DNA of 64,000 nucleotides from Ustulina deusta. Its lineage: Eukaryota; Ascomycota; Sordariomycetes; Xylariales; Xylariaceae. Numbering within the stretch: the stretch's first letter is position 1; every line of letters starts with the position of its first letter. The notes beneath the pieces were generated by a model, which was not told the origin of the DNA, did no database searches, and worked only from the letters and a program-made list of their open reading frames with translations. Where the stretch lies: contig JAJNNX010000012.1 in NCBI GenBank assembly GCA_023159155.1, forward strand, positions 558,001 to 622,000, written 5' to 3'. Position numbers and translations under genes: made by a program. Below are positions 53,032-64,000 of this stretch, piece after piece.

Positions 53032-53660
53032 TATAAATATAGTGCTAAATAGAGCGAAAAAAGGGCTTTCGAATAGTATAGGTCTTATATATATAGAAAG
53101 TACAGTTGTTAAAAAAATAAAAGTTAAAGTTAATAGAATAGTTTAAAGCTTTTATTATTTTTAAAATTCGTATTCATATAATATAATTCGTATTCGTATA
53201 CTAATTTTTAACCTTTATTAATATAATAATAGTAATTTATAAACAATTCTATAATAATAGATTTATAATTAAATAATTTTTAATTAATAAAACAATATAT
53301 AAAACTTAAAAGGTTATTATTATTTGTAAAACTACTAGTAAAACAAATATAAAACATTAGTTAAAACCGGGTGTTTTAAAATATAAAAGCTATTTTAGTT
53401 ATGCATTAGCTTATAAATACCGGTAAAACCTTCCTATTTAAGTAATTTTGTTTTTAGAAATTATTTTAAAAGTTTTTAATTATATAATATATATAAAAGC
53501 TATATTAATATAAATAAAAAATAAAAAATATATTGTTAAAAAAAGAAAATTTTATAGATTCCAAATATATATATATCTTAGTAATATCTATATTATATAA
53601 GCTATAGGGAATTTTTATATCTATTTAAAGTTTCTAATAAAAAAACCTTACATTTATATA

Positions 53661-53935
53661 AATTAACTTAAATAATTATTTATATACTAACTAAAATAGG
53701 TATAAAAAAACAAGTTATATTTCTAAAACAGGCTAGTTTTATTTTATCTAACAATAATTTTTATTAATTTATTTATTTTTTATAATTATTAAAAGTTTTT
53801 AATATAAAAACCTCGATTTTTTTTTAATTAACTTAAATAATTATTTATATACTAACTAAAATAGGTATAAAAAAACAAGTTATATTTTTAAAACGGGCTA
53901 GTTTTATTTTATTTAATAATAATTTTTATTAATTT
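53661..53935. repeat. Two ~110-bp direct repeats in the right arm of the hAT element
   Basis: 53661-53770 and 53826-53935 are nearly identical (start AATTAACTTAAATAATT, include ACAAGTTATATTT and GGCTAGTTTTATTTTAT). They are 165 bases apart and differ by a few transitions. Confidence 0.75.
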
Positions 53936-54087
53936 ATTAAACTTTAATAATTAATTTAAGTTTTTTTTTTTAAATTAATTTTTTTTTATTAATTTAAAAT
54001 AATATAAAAAATAAATAGTAATTATTAAAAAAGCTAGTTTTTATTATTATATATATTTAATTAATTAATTATTTATTTATTTAAAAA

Positions 54088-54144
54088 ATTTTTCTATTTT
54101 TTTCTATTTTTTTCTATTTTTTTTTTCTATTTTTTTCTATTTTT

Positions 54145-54180
<36 letters not shown>
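54088..54180. repeat. T-rich simple repeat
   Basis: TTTTTCTA units followed by a run of about 30 T just inside the right subterminal repeats. Confidence 0.7.
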
Positions 54181-54183
<3 letters not shown>

Positions 54184-54473
54184 TTTTTTTTAAGTACTAA
54201 AAAATTACTAAAAATACTAAATTACTAAATATTTACTATACTAATTTTTTACTAAACCTTTACTAATTTAGTATTTTTAGTAATTTTTTACTAATTTTTT
54301 AGTACTTTAGTATTTTAGTATTCCTTAGTATTTACTATACTAATACTAAAAAAAAATTAGTAAATATTTACTTACTAAAATTTTTTTTTTCTGTACTAAT
54401 ACTGACTAATACTAGCCTAGTATTAGTAATACTAAAATACTAAAAAAATACTATAGTATTTTTACCAACCCTG
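54175..54473 (-). repeat. Right TIR and subterminal TACTA/TAGTA repeats
   Basis: Mirror of the left end: dense TACTAA/TAGTA units leading to TTTACCAACCCTG at 54461-54473. Confidence 0.7.
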
Positions 54474-54481
54474 ACCTCACT
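54474..54481. repeat. Right 8-bp target-site duplication of the hAT element
   Basis: ACCTCACT immediately outside the right terminal CCCTG; identical to 40052-40059. Confidence 0.9.
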
Positions 54482-55179
54482 ATGATAGCTTTGTTATGAG
54501 ACCTAACCTAGACAAGTGACATTTTACGCAATCGTGAGAGAGTCTGCATGAGTAAGTAGTTAGAACTTTATAGGATAGGATCTTTCTAAACTACGGTGAT
54601 GAAAACGATATACCTAGTCCAGGTCATTTGAGGCGCATCACGTAAAGGTTAACGGAGAAATGTAGTTCATTTTAATTTTCCAGTCTTCAAAAAAGATAGT
54701 ACACTCGTCGAATGATATATTATGAGGAGTATTGGTATATTATCATATGATTCGCTTGTAGTGCATTTACGTTATATGTTTTCCCCTTCTTCAGTAGATA
54801 AACAATATACCTATCTTCGCAAGAAAGACTCAATATGAGGTTGAAATCGTCAAGCCGAGGGTTACTGCCGAGTGTCAGATAAGAGAGTGGATATAGAGAT
54901 AATTACGTGTACAGATAGTAGTCTCATAAATACGGATGAGCCGGGAATACTTTATCACTGGTTTCACATTAACAATAGATGGGTCATTTACCGTAAAGAA
55001 GTCTGTAGGACTACATAAAGAATGACATATATCACTGGCAATTCATTAGGAGCTCATATTACGAAAATACACAGTAGCTTGCTTATCAAAGCTAAGTCTA
55101 CACATATCAATCTCAGTATACATATTAAAACCATATCGCCTAGACCTCCTATTTTTATTCCAGATACCTAGACTCAATC
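54482..55179. other. Right flank of the transposon, no gene
   Basis: 700 bases of normal composition between the right target duplication and the 3' end of the next gene. Nothing recognised. Confidence 0.5.
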
Positions 55180-55906
55180 TTACAGCTCTAACTTCACCGG
55201 CTGGCTCTTGCTCTGCTCGGCAATCGCGTTGGCCGTGTGCAACAACCACTGGCGACGTCCGTTGATCTGCGACCAGCGCGCTAGGGATTTGCGCCAGCTC
55301 GGCGGCGTCTCTGTCCTGGTGTGCCACATGTATCTGATCATAGCCACGGCGACTTTATTATCCCGGTCGAACGTGACCAAGATGTGCTCAAAGCCCAGCG
55401 GTAGCTGATTCTTCTTAGGCCGGCTGACGAGGGCAACAGACATGTCTTTTTCCCCCACGCTAACAACCTGGGCGGCAAAGGCATCGCTGATGCTGCCGTC
55501 TCCCATTTTCGGCAGTTTATTTCCCGGTTTCCTGTTAAACTGCGTGACCACTGCGCTTACGTTAGCTGATTCCCGATCATCATTTCGTGCATGGCGGGAA
55601 AGGCGCACGTCTCTGATCCCAGAGTTGCTTCATAACCTCGGCTCCAAATTTCCCCTCGTCACGTAACTCTCTCGGAAGTACCTTGAAGGGAATGCCAACA
55701 CCGACTGCGAAGGTGTCGACCTTGGCCCATTTCGTGTGGTTGAATAAAGTCGTGTAGAGCTCTGAATCGAAGACAAGGTCGTCGGGTGATAATGGGTCAA
55801 CAGTGTATGTTAACGAGACCAGCATGTACTGGTTATATGCTGCTCGGAAGGTGAGGAAGAGGATCGGAAGAGTGAGCGCAAGGCCCAGCTTGCGAAAGAC
55901 ACCCAT
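55180..55906 (-). CDS. Small membrane-anchored protein of unknown function
   Basis: Exons in transcript order 55906-55609 and 55550-55180, joined by a 58-bp intron (GTGCGC, branch-like GCTAAC, GCGCAG), give 222 aa. The N-terminus (MGVFRKLGLALTLPILFLTF) is one hydrophobic anchor with a short basic head, so the rest is probably lumenal or extracellular. The body has VDTFAVGVGIPFKVLPRELRDEGKFGAE, and after the junction a LVTQFNRKPGNKLPKMGDGS and a SLPLGFEH-like region (QLPLGFEHILVTFD). It ends in a basic-amphipathic WRKSLARW stretch. It resembles conserved but uncharacterised fungal proteins; I cannot name the family. Without the intron the frame is lost, so a frameshift is the alternative explanation. 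Confidence 0.6.
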
Positions 55907-58900
55907 GTTTGCACTTGGCGATACGATGAGACCAGTGTGTGGATCGAAATGAGACGGCGTTTGCTCTTCGCTGCTGCTGCGGTCGCGAAATGCGGGTTTC
56001 TTAGAATGACGCTTTCGTGTAAACTATCAGCCTTTTAAACCACCGACTGCTCTTTTACATGTGTGTATAGCGTAGAGAGATCTGTCCTGATGAAGCAATC
56101 CCCATTGAGAGATGGAGATGAGGACTAAAGTAAGAAAAAAAGGAGACAGGAGCTTTTCCCCATTTGGACGAGTCAGCCTCAGCTCAGGGCCGGAAACTCC
56201 CACACTTCTAGTAAGCAAAAGAGCTATTTTTAGTAATACCGTAAGATTTCGAGCTTCAATGCAGTAAAGCAACACGCGATCGTACTTGAACCCTTTACTC
56301 AGCAATCGAGTGTCACAACGACGGCATCGCCGTACTCAATGCATATAATTTTCATGTAACGCCATCTGTCCCGAAATGTAAACTGTTTGTAATGAAGCTC
56401 TGTTCTGCGAAATAGAATCCCTTCACCGGCAATCACTCATAAATCCATCAAGCCATCAACGCTCGTATAAATGAAAGCCTAGGCGCATGTGACGGAAGAT
56501 GGAGGGGAATGCATATTCGAAGCAGTCGACGCGATGAGGCAGATACATCATCGAAAGCAGTAGTTTTTGAAAACAACACTCCACAGAGACTCGGGTCAAG
56601 TCACATTACTGCGAAGACCCCTACCATTATGTTGAGTGCGCCCGACTGGATATGAAAGAGCCAGCTGCGATGCATCATAATGATAACGCGCTCAAGATGG
56701 ACTCGCCATCCCTCCCCATTATTTCGCGTTCGACCAGACGTAGAACGGCCACCTCGCCAAATCGATCCATCGTAAGCCCACTCCACAAGATATTGAAATG
56801 GCTCGCAACCACACATCCTTACGGAGCTTAAGGACCATGTCTCTTTCGCCTTCGCTTTCCACGTCGCCTTGCCGGGCCCTGTACTGCTTTCCAAGCTAAT
56901 CTTGATTTCGTTGTCGCTGTACTGAAGATCAGCCTTCCGCGCCGCCTCGTCTCCTGTCCCACTACTGCACAGAATAAGAAAATCCAGTGCCTTCTTGTCT
57001 CATAAGCTTTGATAAAACCGTCACTGCTAGTAGAGGCTCGCCGTTACTTGTCGACACGATTATGCGAAGCCCTTTAGGTGAGCGTTCAGTGGTCTTGGTT
57101 CCGAGGGGCGCCGAGGGGTACTGGGTACCAGGACCAAGTGTTTCGCGACGGCCGTGGTGCTCATGGGCTACCCCCTGATGTTTCGTAGACAGCCGAGATT
57201 CTTGTCGAATCGAGGCCAGATTTGGTTGCGAAGACGTGCTGATGAAGACATGACTTTCATTGACCGTTGCCTACAGCTTAACACCGGATACCGTCTACCG
57301 AGCAGATTGCGCCGAGACATTGTCAGTAAAGTTTATAAGCTTGCAACCTCGATAGATCGGTTTTTTTTTTCTATCAGGGGCAGAGGTCAGCTTGATATGA
57401 CCCGACGACGATGCGGTCCTCAGATACCATATACCAAGGTGCTCTGCTTCTCGAGGAGGATCGAGTCCCACCTCGGACAATCTATCTTTGGTGAACGATC
57501 CCATGTGCTCGTATATCGTCGGAGTGCTTCACAAAAGGGTTCCGTCTGCTATTAGGTTTATTGATCGCGAACGAGACGGCGTTGATATCTCGATATGTCC
57601 CTAAGGGTGTCGGATCAATCGAACAAATCCGAGAAAGTCGCCAGGAGAGGGACGTTGTTACCATATGCTGCGATATTCGCTGCTTAGCGACACCACCCTG
57701 TACTGGTTTTTGAGTACGACTACGTCGTACTCATAGCCCGTCGCAGAGAACGAACATATTAGGCCGCGAAATCCGACAAGCGCGGACCAGAGGTCTTAGC
57801 ACAGTGGCGATCAGTCACGCATTCCGACTAGGAGACAGATAGAACTTTTGGATGTCCCAACAACCTGAATCCAGGTCCAAGTGTATACTGAGTCGTCCTC
57901 AACATCTTATACTCGCTCTCCGGGCAGCAATTGTAGCGACATCGCTCTTCTCGCAGTGGATAGTTGAAGGTTATACCCGATAGCCGTTCCATCTATGCAA
58001 ATGAATGCTGTGCGTCTACTCGATATTGACTTCCAAGCATAGCCGCCGGCAATTTTCTGTCGATTTAGACACACGTCTCGCTGCGGCAAGAGGCGGGACC
58101 GGGGGGGGGGAGGTAACATTTAGCCGCAAGCAAGTGCAGTATCAGCCGAAGCCAGATCTCAAGAGATGTTTTATTTCTCTGTCAATTGTAGGGACCGAAA
58201 AAAAACAACGCATTCCTAGATATGATGATCTTCGCTCGTGAAATCCGGGACAAATAAAAGTTACGCGCCTTATCGGCATGCTTCCGTGGTAGGTATATAG
58301 ATACTTAGACAGATCTGTCGGGAAGAGTGTAGAGTGAAGAGATGGATACTTATCAAAGGGGGGAATTTAAGCCCGCGAATAGAAACCATGGCGGGTTTCC
58401 TAAAACGGGAGATGAGCTAGCACGTGCGGTCTGTTCCTTGACTTGATAACCTAACCCGCCTAGGTAGGTCTAGAGGAGAAAGTCGTCTTGTTTACGGATA
58501 CCCAAGCGTCTTCATTTACATTTCGTCGCCGCTCTCGCATATTTTGAGGCATTTGCGAGACAGTAGACGCTTGGCCCTCCGTCACGTCTCTCCAGGGACC
58601 AAATTTGCCCCAATAACTACTTAGACATTCCCCGTTCATGTGTCAGAAGATGTAGTGGGACAACCCTTGTCCCATTAGACTGGTCACATCACACAGCCCT
58701 GGACAGAGAGCCCGAGTGATATTGCGATAGGGAAAAAACCCCTAGCCGGAAGCCTAACCACAGTTGCCGCATTCTCCCGGATTGATGATCGCAACTGGAT
58801 AGGACTTCACAGCAAGAGGGAAGTATATGTATATATGTGTGTATGGATCAGACTGGAGTCGTACAAAGAATGACACAATGTATTAATCGTCGTCGTCGTC

Positions 58901-59075
58901 ACTGAAGTAGTACAGGCATCAGTAAGCGCCATTCGCGATACCCCACCCACTCGATTCCTCAGAGTATACATCGTATTACACCATATCTTCTCACAATCTC
59001 TTCGTCTTGACCTTTTTTTTTTTTTTTTTTCCCTGTTCCTACATCGTGTCTTCGCGGAAATCCCAGACGTTCACA
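55907..59075. other. Gene-poor region with one possible coding fragment
   Basis: 3.2 kb. A minus-strand frame from about 56975 to 56601 (EAARKADLQYSDNEIKISLE..., ending VGVFAVM) has coding-like composition and is listed below. Other ORFs (57154-57664) have no domain. A ten-G run lies near 58101 and a T run of about 21 at 59011-59031 precedes the dehydrogenase, as part of its promoter. Confidence 0.4.
56601..56975 (-). other. Possible coding fragment, unknown
   Basis: Open frame of about 120 codons without a clear start. Its upstream part reads TGDEAARKADLQYSDNEIK and continues to ESSTGPGKATWKAKAKETW. The hydrophobic end (LFHIQSGALNIMVGVFAVM) could be an intron read through. No family recognised; may be a last exon or a relic. 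Confidence 0.22.
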
Positions 59076-60415
59076 ATGGCCGTCCCCACAAGCCAGAAGC
59101 AGTGGATAATTACAGGGGCTGGCAACGGCCTCGACACCTTGCAATATGGCGACGGTGATGTGCCCGAGGTTGGTGACAGCGACGTTCTTATCAAGCTCCA
59201 CGCCGCCTCGCTCAACTACCGCGACCTGATCATTCCGAGGGGCCAATACCCCTTCGCGACCCGGTTTCCCGTCGTAGCGGCGTCCGACGGCGCAGGAGAG
59301 GTCGTAGATGTCGGACCCAAAGTCACCCAGTGGAAGAAGGGCGACAGGGTCGTCACGCTCTTTAACCAGTACGCATCATCCCCCCTCGAGTCCGCCATTT
59401 TCTTGTGTCGGAGAAGATTGTCTGCTCTCGCATTGCCGTTGCATATTCCCAAAATACCACCTAAAGAATGGGTTAAAAAAGATCTTGATCATCGACCGTA
59501 AGTTTCTGACCACCTGAATTCATCCGTACAGGGGCCACCAGTACGGGGCCGTAAGCATCCTGGCGACGAGCACGGGCGTGGGCGGCGTCGTGGATGGCAC
59601 GCTGCGCCAATATGCCGTCTTCCACGAGACGGGGCTCGTGCGCGCTCCGAGGAATCTGAGCTACGCCGAGGCCGCCACCCTCACCTGTGCCGGTCTGACG
59701 AGCTGGAACGCGCTGTACGGCCTCAAGGCGATAAAACCCGGCGATACCGTTCTCGTCCAGGGGACAGGCGGTGTCAGTCTCTTTGGTCTCCAGGTAAGTC
59801 GAGCGGCGCCCCTCCTCTCTCAATCACTACTCACTCAGCTCGCGCGCGCGCGCTGACGCCAGCACCACAGTTCGCCAAGGCCGCCGGCGCAACTGTCATC
59901 GCGACGACGTCATCGAAGGAGAAGGAGGAGATAGTGAAGAAGCTAGGCGCCGATCACGTGCTCAACTACAACGAGGACGAGAACTGGGGCGAGACGGCTA
60001 GGAAGCTGACGGGCGGCGTGGGCGTCGACATCGTGATCGAGGTGGGCGGCGCCGGTACGCTGCCGCAGAGTCTGAAGGCCATCAAGTACGAGGGCACCAT
60101 CGCGATCATCGGGTTCCTAGGCGGCACCAAGGCGCAGCCTTCCATCATCGAGTGCCTGACGCACATTTGTACTGCGCGAGGCGTCTACGTCGGCTCCCGT
60201 CAGCAGATGGAGGACATGGTTTCCGCTATCGAGGCGAACGACATCCACCCCGTTCTTGATGCCAAGGTATTCACTCTCGAGCAGGCGAAGGAGGCATATG
60301 AATATCAGGTGAGTCGACCCCCGCAATTGATCTGCTGCACAACGAGATTGTTGACTCGGTGGTGGCGTAGTGGGCTAAGGCGCATGTCGGGAAAATTTCG
60401 ATCCAGATTACATAA
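59076..60415 (+). CDS. Zinc-type alcohol dehydrogenase/quinone reductase family (MDR) oxidoreductase
   Basis: NAD(P)-dependent medium-chain dehydrogenase/reductase, 345 aa from exons 59076-59368, 59532-59793, 59871-60308 and 60371-60415. The N-terminal GroES-like half has KLHAASLNYRDLIIPRGQYP and FPVVAASDGAGEVVDVG. This lacks the Cys/His zinc ligands (NYRD replaces the Cys motif), which points to the zinc-independent enoyl/quinone reductase-like branch. The Rossmann half has TVLVQGTGGVSLFGLQFAKAAGATVI, written here across intron 2, with the nucleotide loop at residues ~175-180. It then has LGADHVLNY and the C-terminal HPVLDAKVFTLEQAKEAYEYQ, with the last 15 codons on exon 4 (WAKAHVGKISIQIT). 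The 163-bp first intron is long for this window. Cytosolic, substrate unknown. Confidence 0.88.
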
Positions 60416-61543
60416 GCCCGACACGTTTCCTAGGCTGGTCTAGTATCTAGCTAGATGGATGAATTGATTGATTGATCGATTCATTGATTCTGCTTAACGT
60501 TGTTTGGGGGCCACCGTACAGAGTACGGCTACCTACTTCCTAACTTCCCTAGGGGGTACAGGTATGGACGTGGTAAGCTTTTATATATACGGATAATAAT
60601 ACTAGCTTATGCTTCTGTAGGCTTATTATTTTATTGCTTGTAGTATTTACCACCGGATGTTAAGTTTTGTTTTAATTGATTTTATTGCTTCTTTTACAAT
60701 AGCTTTGAAACATTTGCTCTAGCAGTATACTTTTTGAGGGTATCTGAAACCTCTTGTACTTACTCCGCTGAAACCCTGAAAGGAAAACCTGTTAGTAACT
60801 TGAACGAGTGCTAATATTGCTTCCTGCTGCTGACTATAGCAATGTTGGTACGAAGTCTTGCGTTGCCGCGGTGTCGGGGCGTTGCAACAAGACTTGTTAC
60901 CCTTGGCGTGCCGACCCCGGGACCCTGTTGTTGGATATAAGGCTCTATGGAGTACTGTCTAATAAGTGACCGGTCCGCCAATCTTTTGGCGCAGTGGTAA
61001 ATCCAACACCTGTATCCCGCGGTGTTTCAGTTCCGTATGTATTCGCCGTGCCGGTGTACGCCAGGTAAGTAATTATACCGAGCGTCGAGCGTGTACTGTA
61101 TCCCCGAAGGTAAGATACGAAACGGCAACAGATTTCAGCTTTATAGATGACAGCATGAGTTCTCCTTACTGTCGATTTATCATCGTCGTCTTTCGGCCCA
61201 GGCATGGACTGGATCACTAGCCTTTGTAGACATCGCCTGAGCAATTCCAACCGGTCAGAAAGGCGGTAGAGTGTTAGGGCTCAGCGCACGCGGAAACGAT
61301 GCCGTGCTAGAGAAGCTTGTATAGGTTCTACGAGCGCCGTGAGATATACTCGTCTAGAATCTTGTCAAGAAAAGAGAGTGTTGAAGCTCGTGTAAAAAAG
61401 ATCCGTCTAGTATTTTCGTGCGCGCACGCCTTCAGCTAACTTCCTCAAGCTAATATAATCTACCGTAGAAATCCTGTCTAATTCAGTAGCCAGTGTCTAG
61501 TCAGTGTCCTCCTAGCCATCGGTACAGCCGATCGTAGGCGTGG
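60416..61543. other. Convergent intergenic region
   Basis: 1.1 kb between the dehydrogenase 3' end and the SRR1-like gene 3' end. A GATT-type short repeat lies at about 60461-60488. No gene seen. Confidence 0.5.
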
Positions 61544-62601
61544 TCAGCCAGACGTTGGATTGAAAACGGCCTTGCGAAACCATACAGTAGCGCCCTGAAG
61601 CGGTCTCTGCCCATCTACAGCAAGCTCCATCTCGTTCCGTGGGTACGGCGCAACTCTAGCCTCCTCTGTCATGCACAGTGGTCCCAGCCGCCGGGGATGA
61701 AAAAAAGGATGATAAAACGGCAGCCAGTCCGCCTGCCGGTCGAACTCTGAATCTATCAGTTGCAATGCCGCCTTCAGTGTCGGAGCCATCCCGTTCGAGG
61801 GCATCACGGGGCAGATAATGGCAGCGGGACGCGTGGTTCCGTATATCACCCGGAGGCTAGGCTGACTACGCGCGATGTCGCTCATCATAAACACGAGCGA
61901 ATCCCGGCCAACTTTGACGAGGCCCTCGTGTCGATCTTGCGAGCCGTCCAGCAATTTTATTCCGTGCGATTCAAGAGCCAACTGGTCTTGGAAGCGGTAC
62001 CTTGAATCTTGGCAGTACACCTTAACCTCCTCCCTGTGCCCAGAAGCCGCAAAAATAGTCTCTGCCATCCAGAGGGCAGCGACGTGCTGAATGAGGCTTC
62101 GGTTTCCGTGTCCCCTTCGCTTGGCATCATCGGTAGGCGTATCACCAATGGTCCAAGACTCGGGTCCGCCGAGGCCGAAACACACGATGTTCCTAACGCC
62201 GACCAGCTTTTTCTGCTTTACAGCATCGGTGAGCCAGGCCCTGAGCTCGATCGCGTCCAGGGACGTTTTCCATTCTACTTTAGCATTCTTGAGGGCCTCA
62301 TTAACCGCGTAGCAAGTTGCCATCTCAGCTTTCCTACCCGGTTTCAAGATTAGAGCCAGTGCTGTCATAGATATAGACGAGGGTATAATTCTGAAAGAAT
62401 TATCGGGAGACGCACGTACTCACGATCGTGCCTATGAGAAGGGTTCGCCGGGCTTTCTTCCTCCCTATGCACTATGCGGTTGGCCAATTCAATTACCGCC
62501 CTCTGTCTAGCAGGGTTGCCTGGTTCCAGCTGTATGAGAGCCTCACGAGCGTTCATTCTCTCAATAGCTGAGGAAGTGCTATTCGCCATCCTGATGTCCA
62601 T
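61544..62601 (-). CDS. SRR1-like domain protein
   Basis: 331 aa from exons 62601-62424 and 62361-61544 (intron GTGAGT..CAG, 62 bp). The core matches the SRR1-like domain, first known from plant SRR1 and present in many fungal proteins of unclear biochemical role: NIVCFGLGGPESW, then SLIQHVAALWMAETIF, VKVYCQDSRYRFQDQLALESHG and a DSLVFMMSDIA segment. The N-terminal exon is hydrophilic (ELANRIVHREEESP). No transmembrane segment, so nuclear or cytosolic. In the family, a strand ending FGLGS and a following QHxA helix form the conserved fold; both are kept. The C-terminal ~90 residues are Pro/Arg/Phe-rich and not covered by the domain. Function is not known. Confidence 0.75.
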
Positions 62602-63794
62602 CTACTATCGAAGTAAGAGATGCTCAGATGATTATGGGCAAGAATGACCAGGTCGCTAGATGATGAGCCAGAAGAGTATTGCAAAATTTATGGGTGTCTA
62701 GGGAGCAGTGTTGTTATCAGAAGAGAACCTCATTCTAGGAATCGTCTTTAGAAACAAGGGATTAGTGAAGAGAAACCCCGTGTATTTATATTCCCGTCGT
62801 AACCTTCAAATACAAAAGGGGGCCAAGTAAGTAACCACAGCGTACACTAGATATTAGCCAACAGCAATGATAGCCCTACTGTTGATTAGTCCTCGGATAA
62901 CGTACTAAAATAATGTTTGTATCACTCAGAGCAATGAAATGAACTAGACAACAGCCTCCATAGCCCCTCACTAGCCCCTTGCTTCAAGGTATAGGGCAAA
63001 CATTTTGGAATAGTAACTAAGCAGGAAGTTTAGCTTTCTGTATTGTGAACTTTCGGCGGTTTAGAGGACTGCTGTGGTATCCCATGCCATGTTTGCTGTC
63101 TCGGGCTTCAGCCCAGTGACGCACTTGATTCCGGATAACCCACTGCCAGAAAATATATGTGACGGTGACGATACATCCCACACGGTCCAAAATGTATTCC
63201 CCAGTCACATGGCACAGCAATAAATGTACCGGCGAACCCGTCTCCCAGACTTGTCTAGATCCCCCATCCGCAGCGAGGCGGACAGATAACAGGACCATAG
63301 GAATACCGGGAGGGCAAACGGTCAATTCGCATAGAAGCCTAACCAACCCATGCCCCCGCCCTAAATTCCCTCCTGGGAACACCGGCGGCGTGTCTTGAAA
63401 AAAAATTGACACGCTGGGCGCAGAGGCCCGTTGATGTACCGCATGGATTACAGAGCTGCAAGGAATGATCTCGCCTTGTGCTCCACCTTGCCGCGCGGAT
63501 ATGACTCCTGAGAAATGACATATGAAAAAGGAATACAGGGCACAAGGGGAATCTCGATGCTTAAAGAGATCAGAAAGATATTGCGGAGACGACTTTAGGA
63601 ACAAGCATCACAGGTGGCCGCGATAACGAAGGTTGCGAGGGCGTTGTAGTAATAATGGATGGGGTAGAACCCGTATTTCAGTAACCTGACTATCCTTCAT
63701 GCTCCTAAATTCACAAATGTCAGCTTGGGTATCGGACATGTCTGACACGTCTTAGCTTTTACGCTGGGCGAAGTGTAGCCAGCCGGACGGAGGG
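62602..63794. other. Intergenic with one doubtful minus-strand ORF
   Basis: A 195-codon open frame on the minus strand (63604-63017) has no upstream ATG. It contains two hydrophobic stretches (VRLLCELTVCPPGIPMVLLSV and VGCIVTVTYIFWQWV are partial examples) but resembles no family I know. It could be an exon of a membrane protein or chance. Nothing else is seen. Confidence 0.35.
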
Positions 63795-64000
63795 CTACGA
63801 ATCGAACATGACCTTCTTACGGCCTCTCCCTCGACCGTTATCCATAGCGTCTAGCTCACGGTCAATTTCCATTATATCCAGCATCTCAACCTCAACGTCC
63901 CTCTCATTTTCCTCATCCTGTTGTTCGAGGTCCGCAGCGGCATTCAAGTTAGCGGCAAACACAAGTCCACTTGATAGTTTTGACGGCGTTTGAACTGGCG
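63795..64000 (-). CDS. C-terminus of an acidic protein (partial, runs off the window)
   Basis: Minus-strand frame open from the right window edge to a TAG at 63797-63795. It reads LSSGLVFAANLNAAADLEQQ, then a Glu/Asp-rich segment (EVEMLDIMEIDRELDA), and ends RGRGRKKVMFDS. The alternation of an acidic helix and a basic terminal tail is typical of nuclear proteins. The + strand over the same bases gives a Ser-rich ORF that is probably just its shadow. Family not recognised; whether 63798-64000 is one exon is unknown. Confidence 0.45.
   Translation of the reverse strand, partial: PVQTPSKLSSGLVFAANLNAAADLEQQDEENERDVEVEMLDIMEIDRELDAMDNGRGRGRKKVMFDS

Noticed and set aside
60976..61050. tRNA-like stretch with an A-box-like TGGCGCAGTGG
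   Set aside because: No matching B box and no cloverleaf with an acceptor stem could be drawn.
63808..63993. Ser-rich + strand ORF at the right edge
   Set aside because: It is the antisense of an acidic minus-strand frame that ends in a plausible basic tail and stop; poly-Ser is the usual shadow of Glu/Asp-rich coding.

Overview
The window looks like a filamentous ascomycete chromosome (Pezizomycotina, probably Sordariomycetes; this placement is inferred). The genes are split by short 48-160 bp GT-AG introns. The families are typical of such fungi: Zn2Cys6 regulator, fungal rhodopsin-like membrane proteins, Fig1, GH47 mannosidase, YAT-type amino acid permease and MFS carriers. One large island is mutated almost to pure A+T, as expected of repeat-induced point mutation (RIP).

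Layout. 1-25 kb is an accessory-looking stretch. It holds a 5'-truncated rhodopsin-like membrane protein, an epoxide hydrolase-like alpha/beta hydrolase, a secreted dienelactone hydrolase, a Zn2Cys6 transcription factor divergent from a monocarboxylate-type MFS transporter, a Fig1-family protein, a second rhodopsin-like protein, a 14-TM drug-type MFS transporter and a wrecked cytochrome P450. Gene spacing is wide (1-2.6 kb). 25-33 kb is gene-poor. 33-39 kb holds a long GH47 alpha-1,2-mannosidase and a convergent amino acid permease.

40060-54473 is one continuous transposon. It has perfect 13-bp terminal inverted repeats (CAGGGTTGGTAAA) and an 8-bp target duplication (ACCTCACT), and it contains a recognisable hAT transposase on the + strand. 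A Ty3/Gypsy retrotransposon (42871-50543, 179-bp LTRs, TACCC target duplication) is inserted in the middle of that transposase. Between the transposase stop and the right end, on the opposite strand, lies a five-exon gene for a C2H2-type zinc-finger protein (52200-53031), broken by two stops of the kind RIP makes. I regard this second gene of a hAT element as the most interesting object in the window. The element also carries a ~0.8 kb AAT/AAG-type microsatellite and a (TTTA)n tract that sits inside a transposase intron.

54.5-64 kb returns to normal base composition. It holds a small membrane-anchored protein, a zinc-type alcohol dehydrogenase/quinone reductase family (MDR) enzyme, an SRR1-like protein and the C-terminus of an acidic protein running off the right edge.

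How the genes relate: the Zn2Cys6 factor and the adjacent MFS carrier share a 430-bp promoter and are the only convincing regulator/target pair. The two hydrolases, two transporters and dead P450 could be scattered remains of a catabolic or secondary-metabolite locus, but no backbone synthase is visible. Intron and exon limits were placed by hand from splice signals and reading-frame continuity; single junctions may be off.
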